Source of the DNA: Thiohalocapsa sp963695445
GTDB lineage: Bacteria; Pseudomonadota; Gammaproteobacteria; Chromatiales; Chromatiaceae
NCBI GenBank assembly: GCA_963695445.1
Contig: CAVOGV010000008.1
Location: 3,183-67,182 of the forward strand
DNA: 64,000 nucleotides
Direction of reading: 5' to 3'
Both the position numbers and the translations under genes were made by a program. Positions 35,877 to 43,957 of this stretch are shown piece by piece. Numbering within the stretch: the stretch's first letter is position 1; each line of letters opens with the position of its first letter. The notes below the pieces were generated by a model, which made no database searches, was not told where the DNA came from, and saw only the letters and a list, made by a program, of their open reading frames with translations.

Positions 35877-37133
35877 TCAATGATCCTCGGGCAGGGCCGT
35901 CTCGCCGGCGAACAGGTCGTCCAGGGACTCGCGCCGGCGCACCAGGTGGGCCTCGCCGCCGTCGACCATGACCTCCGCGAGTCGTGGTCGGCTGTTGTAG
36001 TTGGAACTCATCGTGAAGCCGTAGGCGCCGCTGGAGCGCACCGCGAGCAGATCGCCGGCGGCTAGCGCCAGAGATCGACCCTTGCCGAGGAAGTCGCCGG
36101 TCTCGCAGACCGGGCCGACGATGTCCCACGCCTGCACCGCGATGTCGTCACGACGCCGCACTGGCACGATCTCTTGCACCGCCTGGTACAGGGCCGGGCG
36201 CAGCAGATCGTTCATGGCCGCGTCGACGATGGCGAAGCGGTGCGTGGCGGTGGGCTTCAGGTATTCCACCCGTGTCAGTAGCACGCCGGCGTTGCCGGCG
36301 ATGGCGCGGCCGGGCTCCAGGATGATCTCGTACGGACGTTCGCCGAGCCGCTCGCTCAGGGCTTCGGCGTAGGCCGCGGGCTCTGGCGGCTGCTCGTCGG
36401 TGTAGCGGATGCCGAGCCCGCCGCCCAGGTCCAGATGGGCGATGTCGATGCCCTGCTGCCGCAGTCGGTCCGCCAGGGCCAGCACCCGGTCCAGTGCATC
36501 GAGAAACGGCGACAGCTCGGTCAGCTGGGAGCCGATATGACAGTCGATGCCGACGACGCGGATGTGCGGCATGGCCGCGGCACGCTGATAGACGGCCTCG
36601 GCGGCGTGGATGTCGATGCCGAACTTGTTCTCGCGCAGGCCGGTGGAGATGTAGGGATGCGAGCGGGCGTCCACGTCTGGGTTTACCCGCAGCGAGACCG
36701 GTGCCTGCACGTCTAGCTCGGCGGCGACGTCGGCGATGCGCTCCAGCTCTGGTTCGGATTCGACGTTGAAGCAGCGGATGCCGACGCTGAGCGCGCGACG
36801 GATCTCGTCGGCACGCTTGCCGACGCCGGAGAAGATCACCCGGCGCGGGTCGCCGCCCGCCGCTAGCACCCGCTCCAGCTCGCCGACCGAGACGATGTCG
36901 AAACCGGAGCCGAGCCGCGCCAGCACGTTCAGCACCGCCAGATTGGAGTTGGCCTTGACCGCGAAGCCGATCAGATGCGGGTGGCCCGCGAAGGCCCGGT
37001 CGAAGGCGTGCCAGTGCCGCTCCAGCGTGGCACGGGAGTACACGTAGCAGGGCGTACCGAAGCGCTCGGCGATGTCGGCCAGAGGCACGTCTTCGGCGAA
37101 CAGGGATTCGCCGCGATAGTTGAAGTGATCCAT
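35877..37133 (-). CDS. lysA: Diaminopimelate decarboxylase
   Basis: PLP enzyme that makes lysine from meso-diaminopimelate. The PLP lysine is in LIGFAVKANSNLAVL, and GIDCHIGSQLTELSPF, LDLGGGLGI and ILEPGRAIAGNAGVLLT bind the phosphate. The substrate-site cysteine is in PVCETGDFLGKGR. Length is 418 residues, with the C-terminal AYGFTMSSNYNSRPR typical of LysA. It lies nine bases after lptM and just before the methyltransferase gene. Confidence 0.97.
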   Translation of the reverse strand: MDHFNYRGESLFAEDVPLADIAERFGTPCYVYSRATLERHWHAFDRAFAGHPHLIGFAVKANSNLAVLNVLARLGSGFDIVSVGELERVLAAGGDPRRVIFSGVGKRADEIRRALSVGIRCFNVESEPELERIADVAAELDVQAPVSLRVNPDVDARSHPYISTGLRENKFGIDIHAAEAVYQRAAAMPHIRVVGIDCHIGSQLTELSPFLDALDRVLALADRLRQQGIDIAHLDLGGGLGIRYTDEQPPEPAAYAEALSERLGERPYEIILEPGRAIAGNAGVLLTRVEYLKPTATHRFAIVDAAMNDLLRPALYQAVQEIVPVRRRDDIAVQAWDIVGPVCETGDFLGKGRSLALAAGDLLAVRSSGAYGFTMSSNYNSRPRLAEVMVDGGEAHLVRRRESLDDLFAGETALPEDH

Positions 37134-37142
37134 CCGCGTTAC

Positions 37143-37385
37143 TCAGAGACCTTCGGCTTGTGGCGACACCGGCCCCGGATTGGCGTCCGGTATGTCGTCG
37201 ATGGCTTCCAGCCCCTCTGCGTCCGGGTCCGGGACTGGTGTTGGCGGGGCGGACTGCGCCTCGGATTCAGCGGACTTCTTTTCCGGCAGGTAGAGGTCGC
37301 CGGTCTGCCCGCAGGCGACCATCATCTGGCCGACGGCGAGCACCGTCACGACGGCGTAAAACAAATAGCGGGCCCAGCAGTGCAT
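37143..37385 (-). CDS. lptM: LptM-like small lipoprotein (YifL family)
   Basis: Predicted 80-residue lipoprotein. A hydrophobic signal (LFYAVVTVLAVGQMMVA) ends in a lipobox with cysteine at VACGQTGDLYLP. The CGQxGxLYLP motif directly after the lipidated cysteine is the LptM/YifL hallmark; in E. coli LptM helps mature the LptD LPS translocon. The rest is acidic and proline-rich. The start at 37385 is internal to a longer meaningless frame. Its position just upstream of lysA is conserved in gammaproteobacteria. Confidence 0.87.
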   Translation of the reverse strand: MHCWARYLFYAVVTVLAVGQMMVACGQTGDLYLPEKKSAESEAQSAPPTPVPDPDAEGLEAIDDIPDANPGPVSPQAEGL

Positions 37386-37467
37386 GATGGTGGTGGCGAT
37401 GGCGTGGCAGCAGGTCCGGATGGACGAATGCGACAGTATATCGAGTGGCGAGTCGGTCGGGTTCGGC

Positions 37468-37702
37468 GAGTGCGAGTGCGGTGTCGCTATGGACGCCTCG
37501 ATCGCATCTGCGGAGGCGTGATTGTTCACGGCGATTGAGGCGGTTGCTAGCGGAATGGGCCGAAGCGAACCTCGAGGCCGACAGGGCCAGCGGTACAAGC
37601 ACGTTGGCGCGATACTTGGCCCGCAGGCACCAAAGCCCTTGGCGCTCGGCCCTTCAGAGTGCGAATGCGGTGTCGCCATGAAACTTGACGCATCTGCAAA
37701 GA
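37468..37702. repeat. Diverged direct duplication between lptM and META gene
   Basis: GAGTGCGAGTGCGGTGTCGC at 37468 recurs as GAGTGCGAATGCGGTGTCGC at 37657, and both are followed by CGCATCTGC about 25-30 bases later. The copies are about 45 bp long and 189 bp apart. Between them near 37615-37650 lies another GGGCCGAG-type mosaic (CTTGGCGCTCGGCCCTT). The whole 345-bp gap has no credible gene. Confidence 0.6.
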
Positions 37703-37730
37703 TCTCGCGCCGTAAAGGGACCAAAGGGAC

Positions 37731-38539
37731 CTAGGGACCGTCGGCCTTGAACTTGGCTTGGGTCGTGCCATCCGCGTCGGTCAGCGTCAGTTCGTCGCCG
37801 CTGATGCGGAAGCGAGCGACCCGCTCCAGGGCCGCGAAGTACGCGCTCTCCTGCTCGCCGGCGCCGACCGGCTCGGGACAGGCCATGCGTGTGGCGGCAA
37901 TCGGGCCGACGACACGCCAGCTGTCGCCCTCTTGCTCGAAGCCGCCGCGGTAGCTGTTGCAGGCCTTTCCGGCCAGTTGTCCATCGTCGCGCAGTTGCAG
38001 CATCACTTCCGCGTCCTTGAGTGCGGAGACGATGGCCTGCTTGCCGTTGTTGTACCAAGTCAGCCGCCAACGGGTGCCGGTCAGGGGCAGGTGCGCTTGC
38101 TTGGCAAGCTTGAGCAGGGTCTGTTCGTCGGCGTCTTTGATGCGCAGGGTGTCGCCGTCGATGCGATAACTCGCCGCCTGGCCGAAGGCGTCGATCACTG
38201 CCTGCTCCTGCTCCATCAGCGGTGGCGGGCACGCCATCATGGTCGCGGCGATGTGGGGCTCGAAGCTGCAGCTTGCTGCCGTCGCCGTGATAGACGCCCA
38301 TCAGGCGGTTGCAGCCGGCGCTGCCAGACAGGCGACCAGCCGTCGAAGCGCAGCACGGCGCTGTGCTCGCTGGCGACGGTGTCTTGCATGGTGTCGCCGG
38401 TTCGAAACTGAACCAGCTGCCAGTCGACACCCTCGAATGCGGGCGCGCCTCCCAATCTGTTGTCGGCCGCAATGCTCAGGGCACCCGATGCCGCCAGCAG
38501 TGCGCCGACGATCATGCGCGTGATGTTGTGTTCGGTCAT
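37731..38539 (-). CDS. Exported protein with two META (HslJ-like) domains, twice frameshifted
   Basis: The product starts MTEHNITRMIVGALLAASG with a signal peptide (cleavage near SIAADN), then a first META/DUF306 domain (VDWQLVQFRTGD, GSAGCNRLMGVYHGDG, TMMACPPPLMEQE) and a second one (LTGTRWRLTWYNNGKQAI, ACNSYRGGFEQEG, ATRMACPEPVGAGEQE). The GCNR/CNSYxG and TxMAC elements mark the family, linked in E. coli HslJ to heat and novobiocin tolerance. Frames break near 38333-38343 and 38260-38268. The stop codon comes from a GGGACC repeat, so the tail may be truncated. Confidence 0.8.
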
Positions 38540-38688
38540 GTCGTGTTCCTGTGCTGGCGCCGAGGTATCTGTCTGGCGTCTTGATCCGAAGTTCGGGGGG
38601 ATAGGGCGCGGCACCTATCTGCCCTTACCAGTCGGTTCGCAGTCCATCCGCAGTCGGTCGAAGCCCGTCATCGGGCGTACTCGGCAGG

Positions 38689-38811
38689 CTAGCGGCCTGT
38701 GCCTCGCAGTGCCGCGACCACCTTGTCTTGCAGAGTCCTGGCCCAGCCGGGTTGCGGCAAGTTCCAGCCGATGACCATGCCCACTGCAACCCAAAAAAGG
38801 ATCGACAACAT
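38689..38811 (-). CDS. 40-residue single-pass membrane miniprotein
   Basis: A 40-codon gene with a strong GGAGG site eight bases before its ATG. It begins MLSILFWVAVGMVIGWNLPQ, a single hydrophobic helix ending in a Trp-Asn-Leu-Pro turn. Then comes PGWARTLQDKVVAALRG, a basic amphipathic segment, and a stop. The predicted topology is one membrane helix with a short cytoplasmic tail. I do not know a function. It is not part of an obvious operon; the META gene lies 150 bp downstream and the L,D-transpeptidase gene 196 bp upstream, all on the minus strand. Confidence 0.75.
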   Translation of the reverse strand: MLSILFWVAVGMVIGWNLPQPGWARTLQDKVVAALRGTGR

Positions 38812-39007
38812 GTTGGTGTCCTCCGAACGGCGTGACTGATGGAGTGACGATTATGGCATGACATTGGTGATCGAGGGTTCAGGGCGCAGGGCCATACCGA
38901 TGCGCATGCGAACCGCGCCGGCGCATCGCTGTCCTTGATCCCCTCCCGTTGCGTGCCGCGACTGCAAATGCTGCACTTGCTGCGCCCAGTAGAAGCAATG
39001 GCACCCG

Positions 39008-39628
39008 TCAGGGCAGGATGCGGATCGGCGTACCGTCCTTTACCAGGCGCCAGATCTCATCCATTTCGGGATTGGTGACGGCGATGCAGCCATCGGTCCA
39101 ATCACGCCCGTCGTACTCTTTCGCGACGGCCGGCGACGTCAGCCAGTTCGGCCGACCGTGGATCATGATCATGCCGCCGGGGCTCTTGCCCATTGCGCGC
39201 GCGAAGGCCTCGTCGCGGCTGTTGGGATACGAGACATGAATGGACTTGTGGTAGCTACTGCGCGGGTTGCGCCAGTCGAGGATGTAGTCCCCCTCCGGCG
39301 TGCGCTCGTCACCCTCGTGCATTTTGTGGCCGCGAGGGTTATCGCCCAGCGCGATACGGTAGGTGCGGTAGACGGCGCCGTCTTTGTGCAGCTCCAGTTT
39401 GCGCTCGCCCTTGCGCACCAGCACGCGGTCGACGTGCGTGCTGGTCGGGGCGGGTTTCGAGGCGCAACCGCTAACCAACCCGAGTCCGGATCCGAGCCCC
39501 AGCCAAGCGCCAAGCAGCAGGGTTAATACGATTGGCCTTGGCAGCGCGCGGACCTGGATGCAATCAACGGGGGCGACCGGGTTCTGGTCGTTTCCGGAAA
39601 TACCTTGCTCAGCCATTGTGGTCGACAT
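39008..39628 (-). CDS. L,D-transpeptidase family lipoprotein (YkuD domain)
   Basis: A 206-residue exported protein with a late hydrophobic signal (PIVLTLLLGAWLGLGSGLGL) and a lipobox cysteine at VSGCAS near residue 55. The YkuD domain has MIMIHGRPNWL and the catalytic motif GRDWTDGCIAVTNPEMDEIW with the active cysteine. Such enzymes make 3-3 crosslinks in peptidoglycan or attach lipoproteins. About 30 residues precede the signal, so the true start may be internal. No partner gene is linked. Confidence 0.9.
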   Translation of the reverse strand: MSTTMAEQGISGNDQNPVAPVDCIQVRALPRPIVLTLLLGAWLGLGSGLGLVSGCASKPAPTSTHVDRVLVRKGERKLELHKDGAVYRTYRIALGDNPRGHKMHEGDERTPEGDYILDWRNPRSSYHKSIHVSYPNSRDEAFARAMGKSPGGMIMIHGRPNWLTSPAVAKEYDGRDWTDGCIAVTNPEMDEIWRLVKDGTPIRILP

Positions 39629-39708
39629 GTGATGGTGGACGTTGAAACGGGATTCTACGCCAACCCAGGTCGCAAGGCATCAGTCTAAGCCGGATACTTA
39701 GTGCAGAT

Positions 39709-42372
39709 TTATTCGCAGCTTATGGTGGTCTCTTCGAGTCTATCCGCAGTCGCCGTCCGTGGCGCTGCGCTGACCAGCAGTTTGGCCACGGCACGATCGG
39801 TCAGGGGATCGCGGCTCAGCACGCGGGCGTTGGCGTTGCGCATCAGCTTCGCGACGCGCTTGAGGGTCAGTATCTGCGGGTTACGGCCTTGGCGATCGGC
39901 GAACAGAATCAGCCCGTTGAGGCGGCTCACCCAGCTCGCGCGCAGCGTCAGGGCCGCGGCGCCGATATTGCAGAACTCGACCCAGTCGCCGACTTCGATG
40001 CGTCGTGCAGCCTCGGCGAACGCATCGTCGGGCTCCTCGCTATCGGCTTGGCGCGCATCCGCGGCAACGGTTGGGTCAGGCGCGTCCCCGATGATCGGCA
40101 GCTCGATCGTGCCGGCCGCCGCGCTCTTCTCCACCCCGGCGCTTTGGCTGGCAACGGGGTCCGCGCCGTCGGCCGGGGCCGTAGTGACCGTCGCCAGGCT
40201 GTCGGCAAGTGCCTGATCGGGGTCGATGCCATTGGTCGCGGCCGAGGTGAAGGGATCCGTGCCGTCAGCCTCATGCGCTGTCTCGTCTGTTGGCGCGGCT
40301 CTGCTGCTCGTTGCCGGCCCGCGCGCCGCGTCTGCGTTATCGTCGACTGTAACCTTTGGCTCATAAGATGCGGCGGTCTGCTGCCTCTGCTTGATGGCCT
40401 CCATATGCAACGACATCAGTGCTTTCAGGAAGGCGTCCCAGGCATCGGCTTTGCCGATCAATGCCATGCCCTCCGGGAGCCGTCGCAGCAGTACCGGCAG
40501 CATCGCCATCAGCCGGCTGCGCTCCTCGGGCTGCGTCTTCGGCTGTACGCTCCAGATCAGGTCGTCGAGGGTGCTTAGGGCCTGATGCCAGAGGTCGGCC
40601 TCGTCGCCATGCTTGACGTAGATCCGCGTCAGCAACTCACGCCAGACGTCATTAATGAACTCATGTACGACCGTCGGCAGCGTCTGCTGCGCAACCAGGG
40701 CCCCAATCTGGTCCTTGACGACGGCGGTCACCACGCCGTTACGATCGCGTTGCTCCAGACGACGGACCAGGGCGCCGACGTTTTCTTGGCCGCGGCGGTC
40801 GGCTTGTTGCAGGATCTTCTCCAGCTTCTCGACCTGAGCCCTGAATACATCGGTGTCGTTGTCGAAGTCGTCGACGACGCTCTTGACCGCGGTGCGGATC
40901 GTTTCCAGCAGAGCCGACTCGTCTTGCTCGTTCCAGCCTCGGACGGCCGCCGCGATCATGTTCATCAAGCGCCGCGCGGGATGGCTCTGGTCCGAGAAAA
41001 AACCCTTGTTCGTCAGTGCGACCTTCAGGATCGGCACCTGCAGCCGCCCCAACTCCGCGTGCAGTCCCTCGGATACCTCCGCGTCGCTGAAGATGCAGTC
41101 GAACAGCATCGCGATCAGCTCGATGGTCATGGCGTCGTTGGGTTGCAGCCAGCGCAACAGCGGTGACGATGCGAGACTGCGCAGCATGGCGCTGCTGCTG
41201 GGATCGAACTCGCCGATGTTGGCGTCGATGCCGAGCCTTGCTGCCGCCTGCCCGTGGCCGCGCTGCAAGCCGGTCAAGCCCTCCATGAACTGCCCAAACA
41301 CCATCGGCCCCATCGGGCCTGGCTCGCCAGCAAGACCTGCGCCTGCTCTGCCGCCGTCAGCCGCGCCGGCCATCGGTGAGAGCGGTGGCAGTCCGTTTGC
41401 AGCGTTGCCTGCGCCCGAGTTTCCGCGCGGATCTCTAACGGCATCGCCGCCGAGGCCAGCACCACCGCAGCCAGTGTCACCGAAGCCGAATCCACCGCCC
41501 AAGCCGCGGTCGCCTAACCCGCGTCCGATTCCGCCAGGGCTACCGGATCGGTCACCGCCGCTGCCTCCCGTCAAGCCGCTGACCAGCTGCGCGAAGATAT
41601 CGCCTATGTTGCCGTCGAGATCGTCGAGATCGTCGAGATCGCCGCGGCGTTCTAGTTCATGTTCGCGCTCCTCGATCGCCCCCGGCAGCTTCTCGAGCAC
41701 GCCCTCGTCGACCAGATACTGATTCAACGCGCGATAGACCTTGGGCAGCTCTTCGCCGGCGTAATGCTCGAAGGTATCTAGCAGGATGAGGGACAATTGC
41801 TCGCCGGCCCAGTTGACCTCAGCGGCCTTGACGAAGGCCGTGAACACGCGCTTTATCGCGAATGGGTTGCTGTCGGAATCCAGCCGTTTGAGGCTCAGTA
41901 GGCCCGCGACGCAGCGGTCCAGTGCGGTGAGTTGTTGTGAGCAGTGATAGGCGGCCTTTGCTGACAGGCGCCCGACGGCCAGATCGCGCTCAAACTCGTT
42001 CGAATCCACCAGCGATAGCTCGCCAGCGCTGTCCCAGGAATCCGCATCATTTTCAGTGAGCCGCGCCACGGCCTGGTCACACTCGGTGACAAAAAGGTCG
42101 CGGAAGCGGCGCAGCAGGCCCACGCTGCCGTTGGTGAGCAGCGCATGCCCAGAGGTATAGAGTTCCTGGCTTGCCGGCTCGCTGGCTCGCTGTGCCAGCT
42201 GGACCATGTCGTCTTTGGCTTGCTTCAGGTTTTGGGCATAGGCGGATGCGGCACCGTCGGCGAGGCGGTCGCGCAACTCGTGCAGCAGTTCCCGCGCGCG
42301 AGTTGGTGCGATGTCCAGGCGACTCCCGGGCGCTGCGCCGGCGGTTGATGCGACCTGTATGGGTTTCGGCAT
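39709..42372 (-). CDS. DUF1631 family protein
   Basis: A large (887-residue) cytoplasmic protein of the DUF1631 family. Family-like segments include ARELLHELRDRLADGAASAY near the N-terminus, RFRDLFVTECDQAVARL, LDRCVAGLLSLKRLD, VPILKVALTNKGFFSDQSHP, ARRLMNMIAAAVRGWNEQDE and VHEFINDVWRELLTRIYVKH. The C-terminal 110 residues (VGDWVEFCNIGAAALTLRAS) resemble a PilZ-like beta domain. A glycine-rich linker of about 100 residues (GRGLGDRGLGGGFGFGD) and an Asp-Leu repeat made by three 9-bp units lie in the middle. Function is unknown; a PilZ-like end suggests cyclic-di-GMP binding. Monocistronic. Confidence 0.88.
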   Translation of the reverse strand: MPKPIQVASTAGAAPGSRLDIAPTRARELLHELRDRLADGAASAYAQNLKQAKDDMVQLAQRASEPASQELYTSGHALLTNGSVGLLRRFRDLFVTECDQAVARLTENDADSWDSAGELSLVDSNEFERDLAVGRLSAKAAYHCSQQLTALDRCVAGLLSLKRLDSDSNPFAIKRVFTAFVKAAEVNWAGEQLSLILLDTFEHYAGEELPKVYRALNQYLVDEGVLEKLPGAIEEREHELERRGDLDDLDDLDGNIGDIFAQLVSGLTGGSGGDRSGSPGGIGRGLGDRGLGGGFGFGDTGCGGAGLGGDAVRDPRGNSGAGNAANGLPPLSPMAGAADGGRAGAGLAGEPGPMGPMVFGQFMEGLTGLQRGHGQAAARLGIDANIGEFDPSSSAMLRSLASSPLLRWLQPNDAMTIELIAMLFDCIFSDAEVSEGLHAELGRLQVPILKVALTNKGFFSDQSHPARRLMNMIAAAVRGWNEQDESALLETIRTAVKSVVDDFDNDTDVFRAQVEKLEKILQQADRRGQENVGALVRRLEQRDRNGVVTAVVKDQIGALVAQQTLPTVVHEFINDVWRELLTRIYVKHGDEADLWHQALSTLDDLIWSVQPKTQPEERSRLMAMLPVLLRRLPEGMALIGKADAWDAFLKALMSLHMEAIKQRQQTAASYEPKVTVDDNADAARGPATSSRAAPTDETAHEADGTDPFTSAATNGIDPDQALADSLATVTTAPADGADPVASQSAGVEKSAAAGTIELPIIGDAPDPTVAADARQADSEEPDDAFAEAARRIEVGDWVEFCNIGAAALTLRASWVSRLNGLILFADRQGRNPQILTLKRVAKLMRNANARVLSRDPLTDRAVAKLLVSAAPRTATADRLEETTISCE

Positions 42373-42878
42373 CGGGCCTATCTCTGTGGTGACATGGCAT
42401 TGCTTGCATCTTCATTTCGATGCTCGGACCATAGCCAGGATGTCGATCCGCCCCGCTTGACTGACGAGCATCCTGCCCACGTTCCCACGGGATCTCCTCG
42501 TGTTCTTTGTTGATGGTCTGGTGCCCTCACTTTCATCCTAGCGTTCATATCGGCCGCGCTTGCGTGACGTCCCTCGCAAATCCCTGTTTGCTGCAACCGT
42601 TCGGTGCCTAGATGCGCCGTTTGCGGGCGAAATCTGCTGACTCGGTCTTTTGATCGAGCTGAATCGTTGTCAGGGAGTGTGGGGTGTGGTGGATTGCGGG
42701 GGACGGCAGTTTGTTGCGGAAAGGGCCGAGGGCCAGCATAGCGAAAGCGTGTCGGCTAGCGGTTTTTGCTCTTGGCGATCGGTCATAACCTTGCAAGCGT
42801 TGTGGGCTTGTTGCCCAAGACTCCGTACCATGAGTGCCTGTGTTAGCATCGCGGCGCCACGGCTAAGGGATCACATCA
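42373..42878. other. Divergent intergenic gap without recognised gene
   Basis: This 506-bp gap separates DUF1631 (minus) from the alpha/beta hydrolase (plus). It must contain both promoters, but I see no convincing hexamers. A GGGCCGAGGGCC mosaic lies near 42722-42735. Short frames here have no ribosome-binding site and no protein-like composition. Confidence 0.5.
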
Positions 42879-43892
42879 ATGCTCCGCTTTCTCTTTCGCT
42901 TCTTGTTGTTCGTGCTAGCGGTCGGCGTCATTGCCCTCGCCGTCGGTCCCCTGCTCGTGGACCCCACGCCAGCCCCTGGCGCAAGCACGGGAAAGGCGCT
43001 GGCACTGCCCGACAGCCACTTTGTCGAGGTGCCGTTTCACGGCACCGATGGCATCGCGTTGCACTATTTGGAGCAGGCCGCGTCCGCCGACGCCACCATG
43101 CCAGCCTTCGTCTTGCTGCACGGCTTCACCTTCAACGCCTTCACCTGGAATCGGATGCTCGACAGCTTCGCCGAGTGGGGGCGGGTCATTGCCTACGATC
43201 AGACGCCCTACGGTCTCAGCGACAAGCCCTTGCCCGGTACCTGGGATGGCCCCAATCCCTTACTCCAAGGCCGCGGCTATAGACGCAGTTGTTCGCGCTG
43301 ATGGATACGCTGGAGATCGAGCAGGCGGTGCTGGTGGGTAACTCCTCCGGCGGCACGTTGGCGTTGGAGGCAGCCCTGGCGGACCCGCAGCGTGATTCGC
43401 GCCCTGGTGCTGCTGGGCCCCTGGGTGCATGCCAAACGGCCCATCTTTCCCGACTGGTTCGCCCAGCTGCCGCAGGTGCGACGCCTGACTCTGTTGCTGG
43501 CGCGCTATCTGGGGGGTGACAGTCCGTTGCTCGACTATTCCTATGCGGACCCGACGCGCATCGACGAGGAGCGGCGGATGCTGACCGGCATCCATCGTCA
43601 GATGGCAAACTGGGATGCCGCCTGGGCCGCGCTCCTGAATCACTCCCTGACCGATCCGGTGGAGATCAGCGCGCACCTTGCCGAGGTCACCCAGCCGGTG
43701 CTTGTTGTGACTGGTGCGCAGGACCAGGTGGTACCGGTTGCCGATTCCGAGGCCACCGCGGCGGAGCTGCCGAATGCGAGTTTCGTGAGCCTGCCCGGCT
43801 GCGGTCATGTGCCCCAGGAGGAATGCCCGCAACAGGTGGCAGACGCCGTCGCGCAGTGGTTGCGGACGCTGCTGCTGGAAGGCGGTGATTGA
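42879..43892 (+). CDS. Alpha/beta hydrolase with N-terminal membrane anchor (three frameshifts)
   Basis: Serine hydrolase of the alpha/beta fold, about 337 residues once frames are joined. It opens with a membrane helix (FLLFVLAVGVIALAVGPLL). Then come the oxyanion motif VLLHGFTFNAFTWNRM, the nucleophile elbow VLVGNSSGGTLALE (GxSxG), the acid region VVTGAQDQVVPV and the catalytic histidine in LPGCGHVPQEECP. Frames break near 43257-43262, 43283-43288 and 43389-43395, each by what looks like one or two bases. The substrate is unknown. The next gene, an SDR, follows after 65 bp. Confidence 0.88.
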
Positions 43893-43896
43893 AGTT

Positions 43897-43955
43897 TCGA
43901 GTTTCGAGTTCCTAGCCCCTAGCCCCCAGCCCCCAGCCCTCAGCCCCTAGCCCTC
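43897..43955. repeat. TAGCCCC / CAGCCCC short tandem repeat
   Basis: Between the hydrolase and the SDR gene lie two TTTCGAG units, then six to seven copies of a 7-8 bp unit alternating CCTAGCCC, CCCAGCCC and CCTCAGCC. The same unit occurs upstream of hisG. It ends three bases before the SDR ATG, so it occupies the ribosome-binding region. Confidence 0.75.
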
Positions 43956-43957
43956 TC

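Noticed and set aside
42608..42796. A 62-residue frame upstream of the alpha/beta hydrolase
   Set aside because: No ribosome-binding site, no domain-like sequence, and it overlaps a mosaic repeat.
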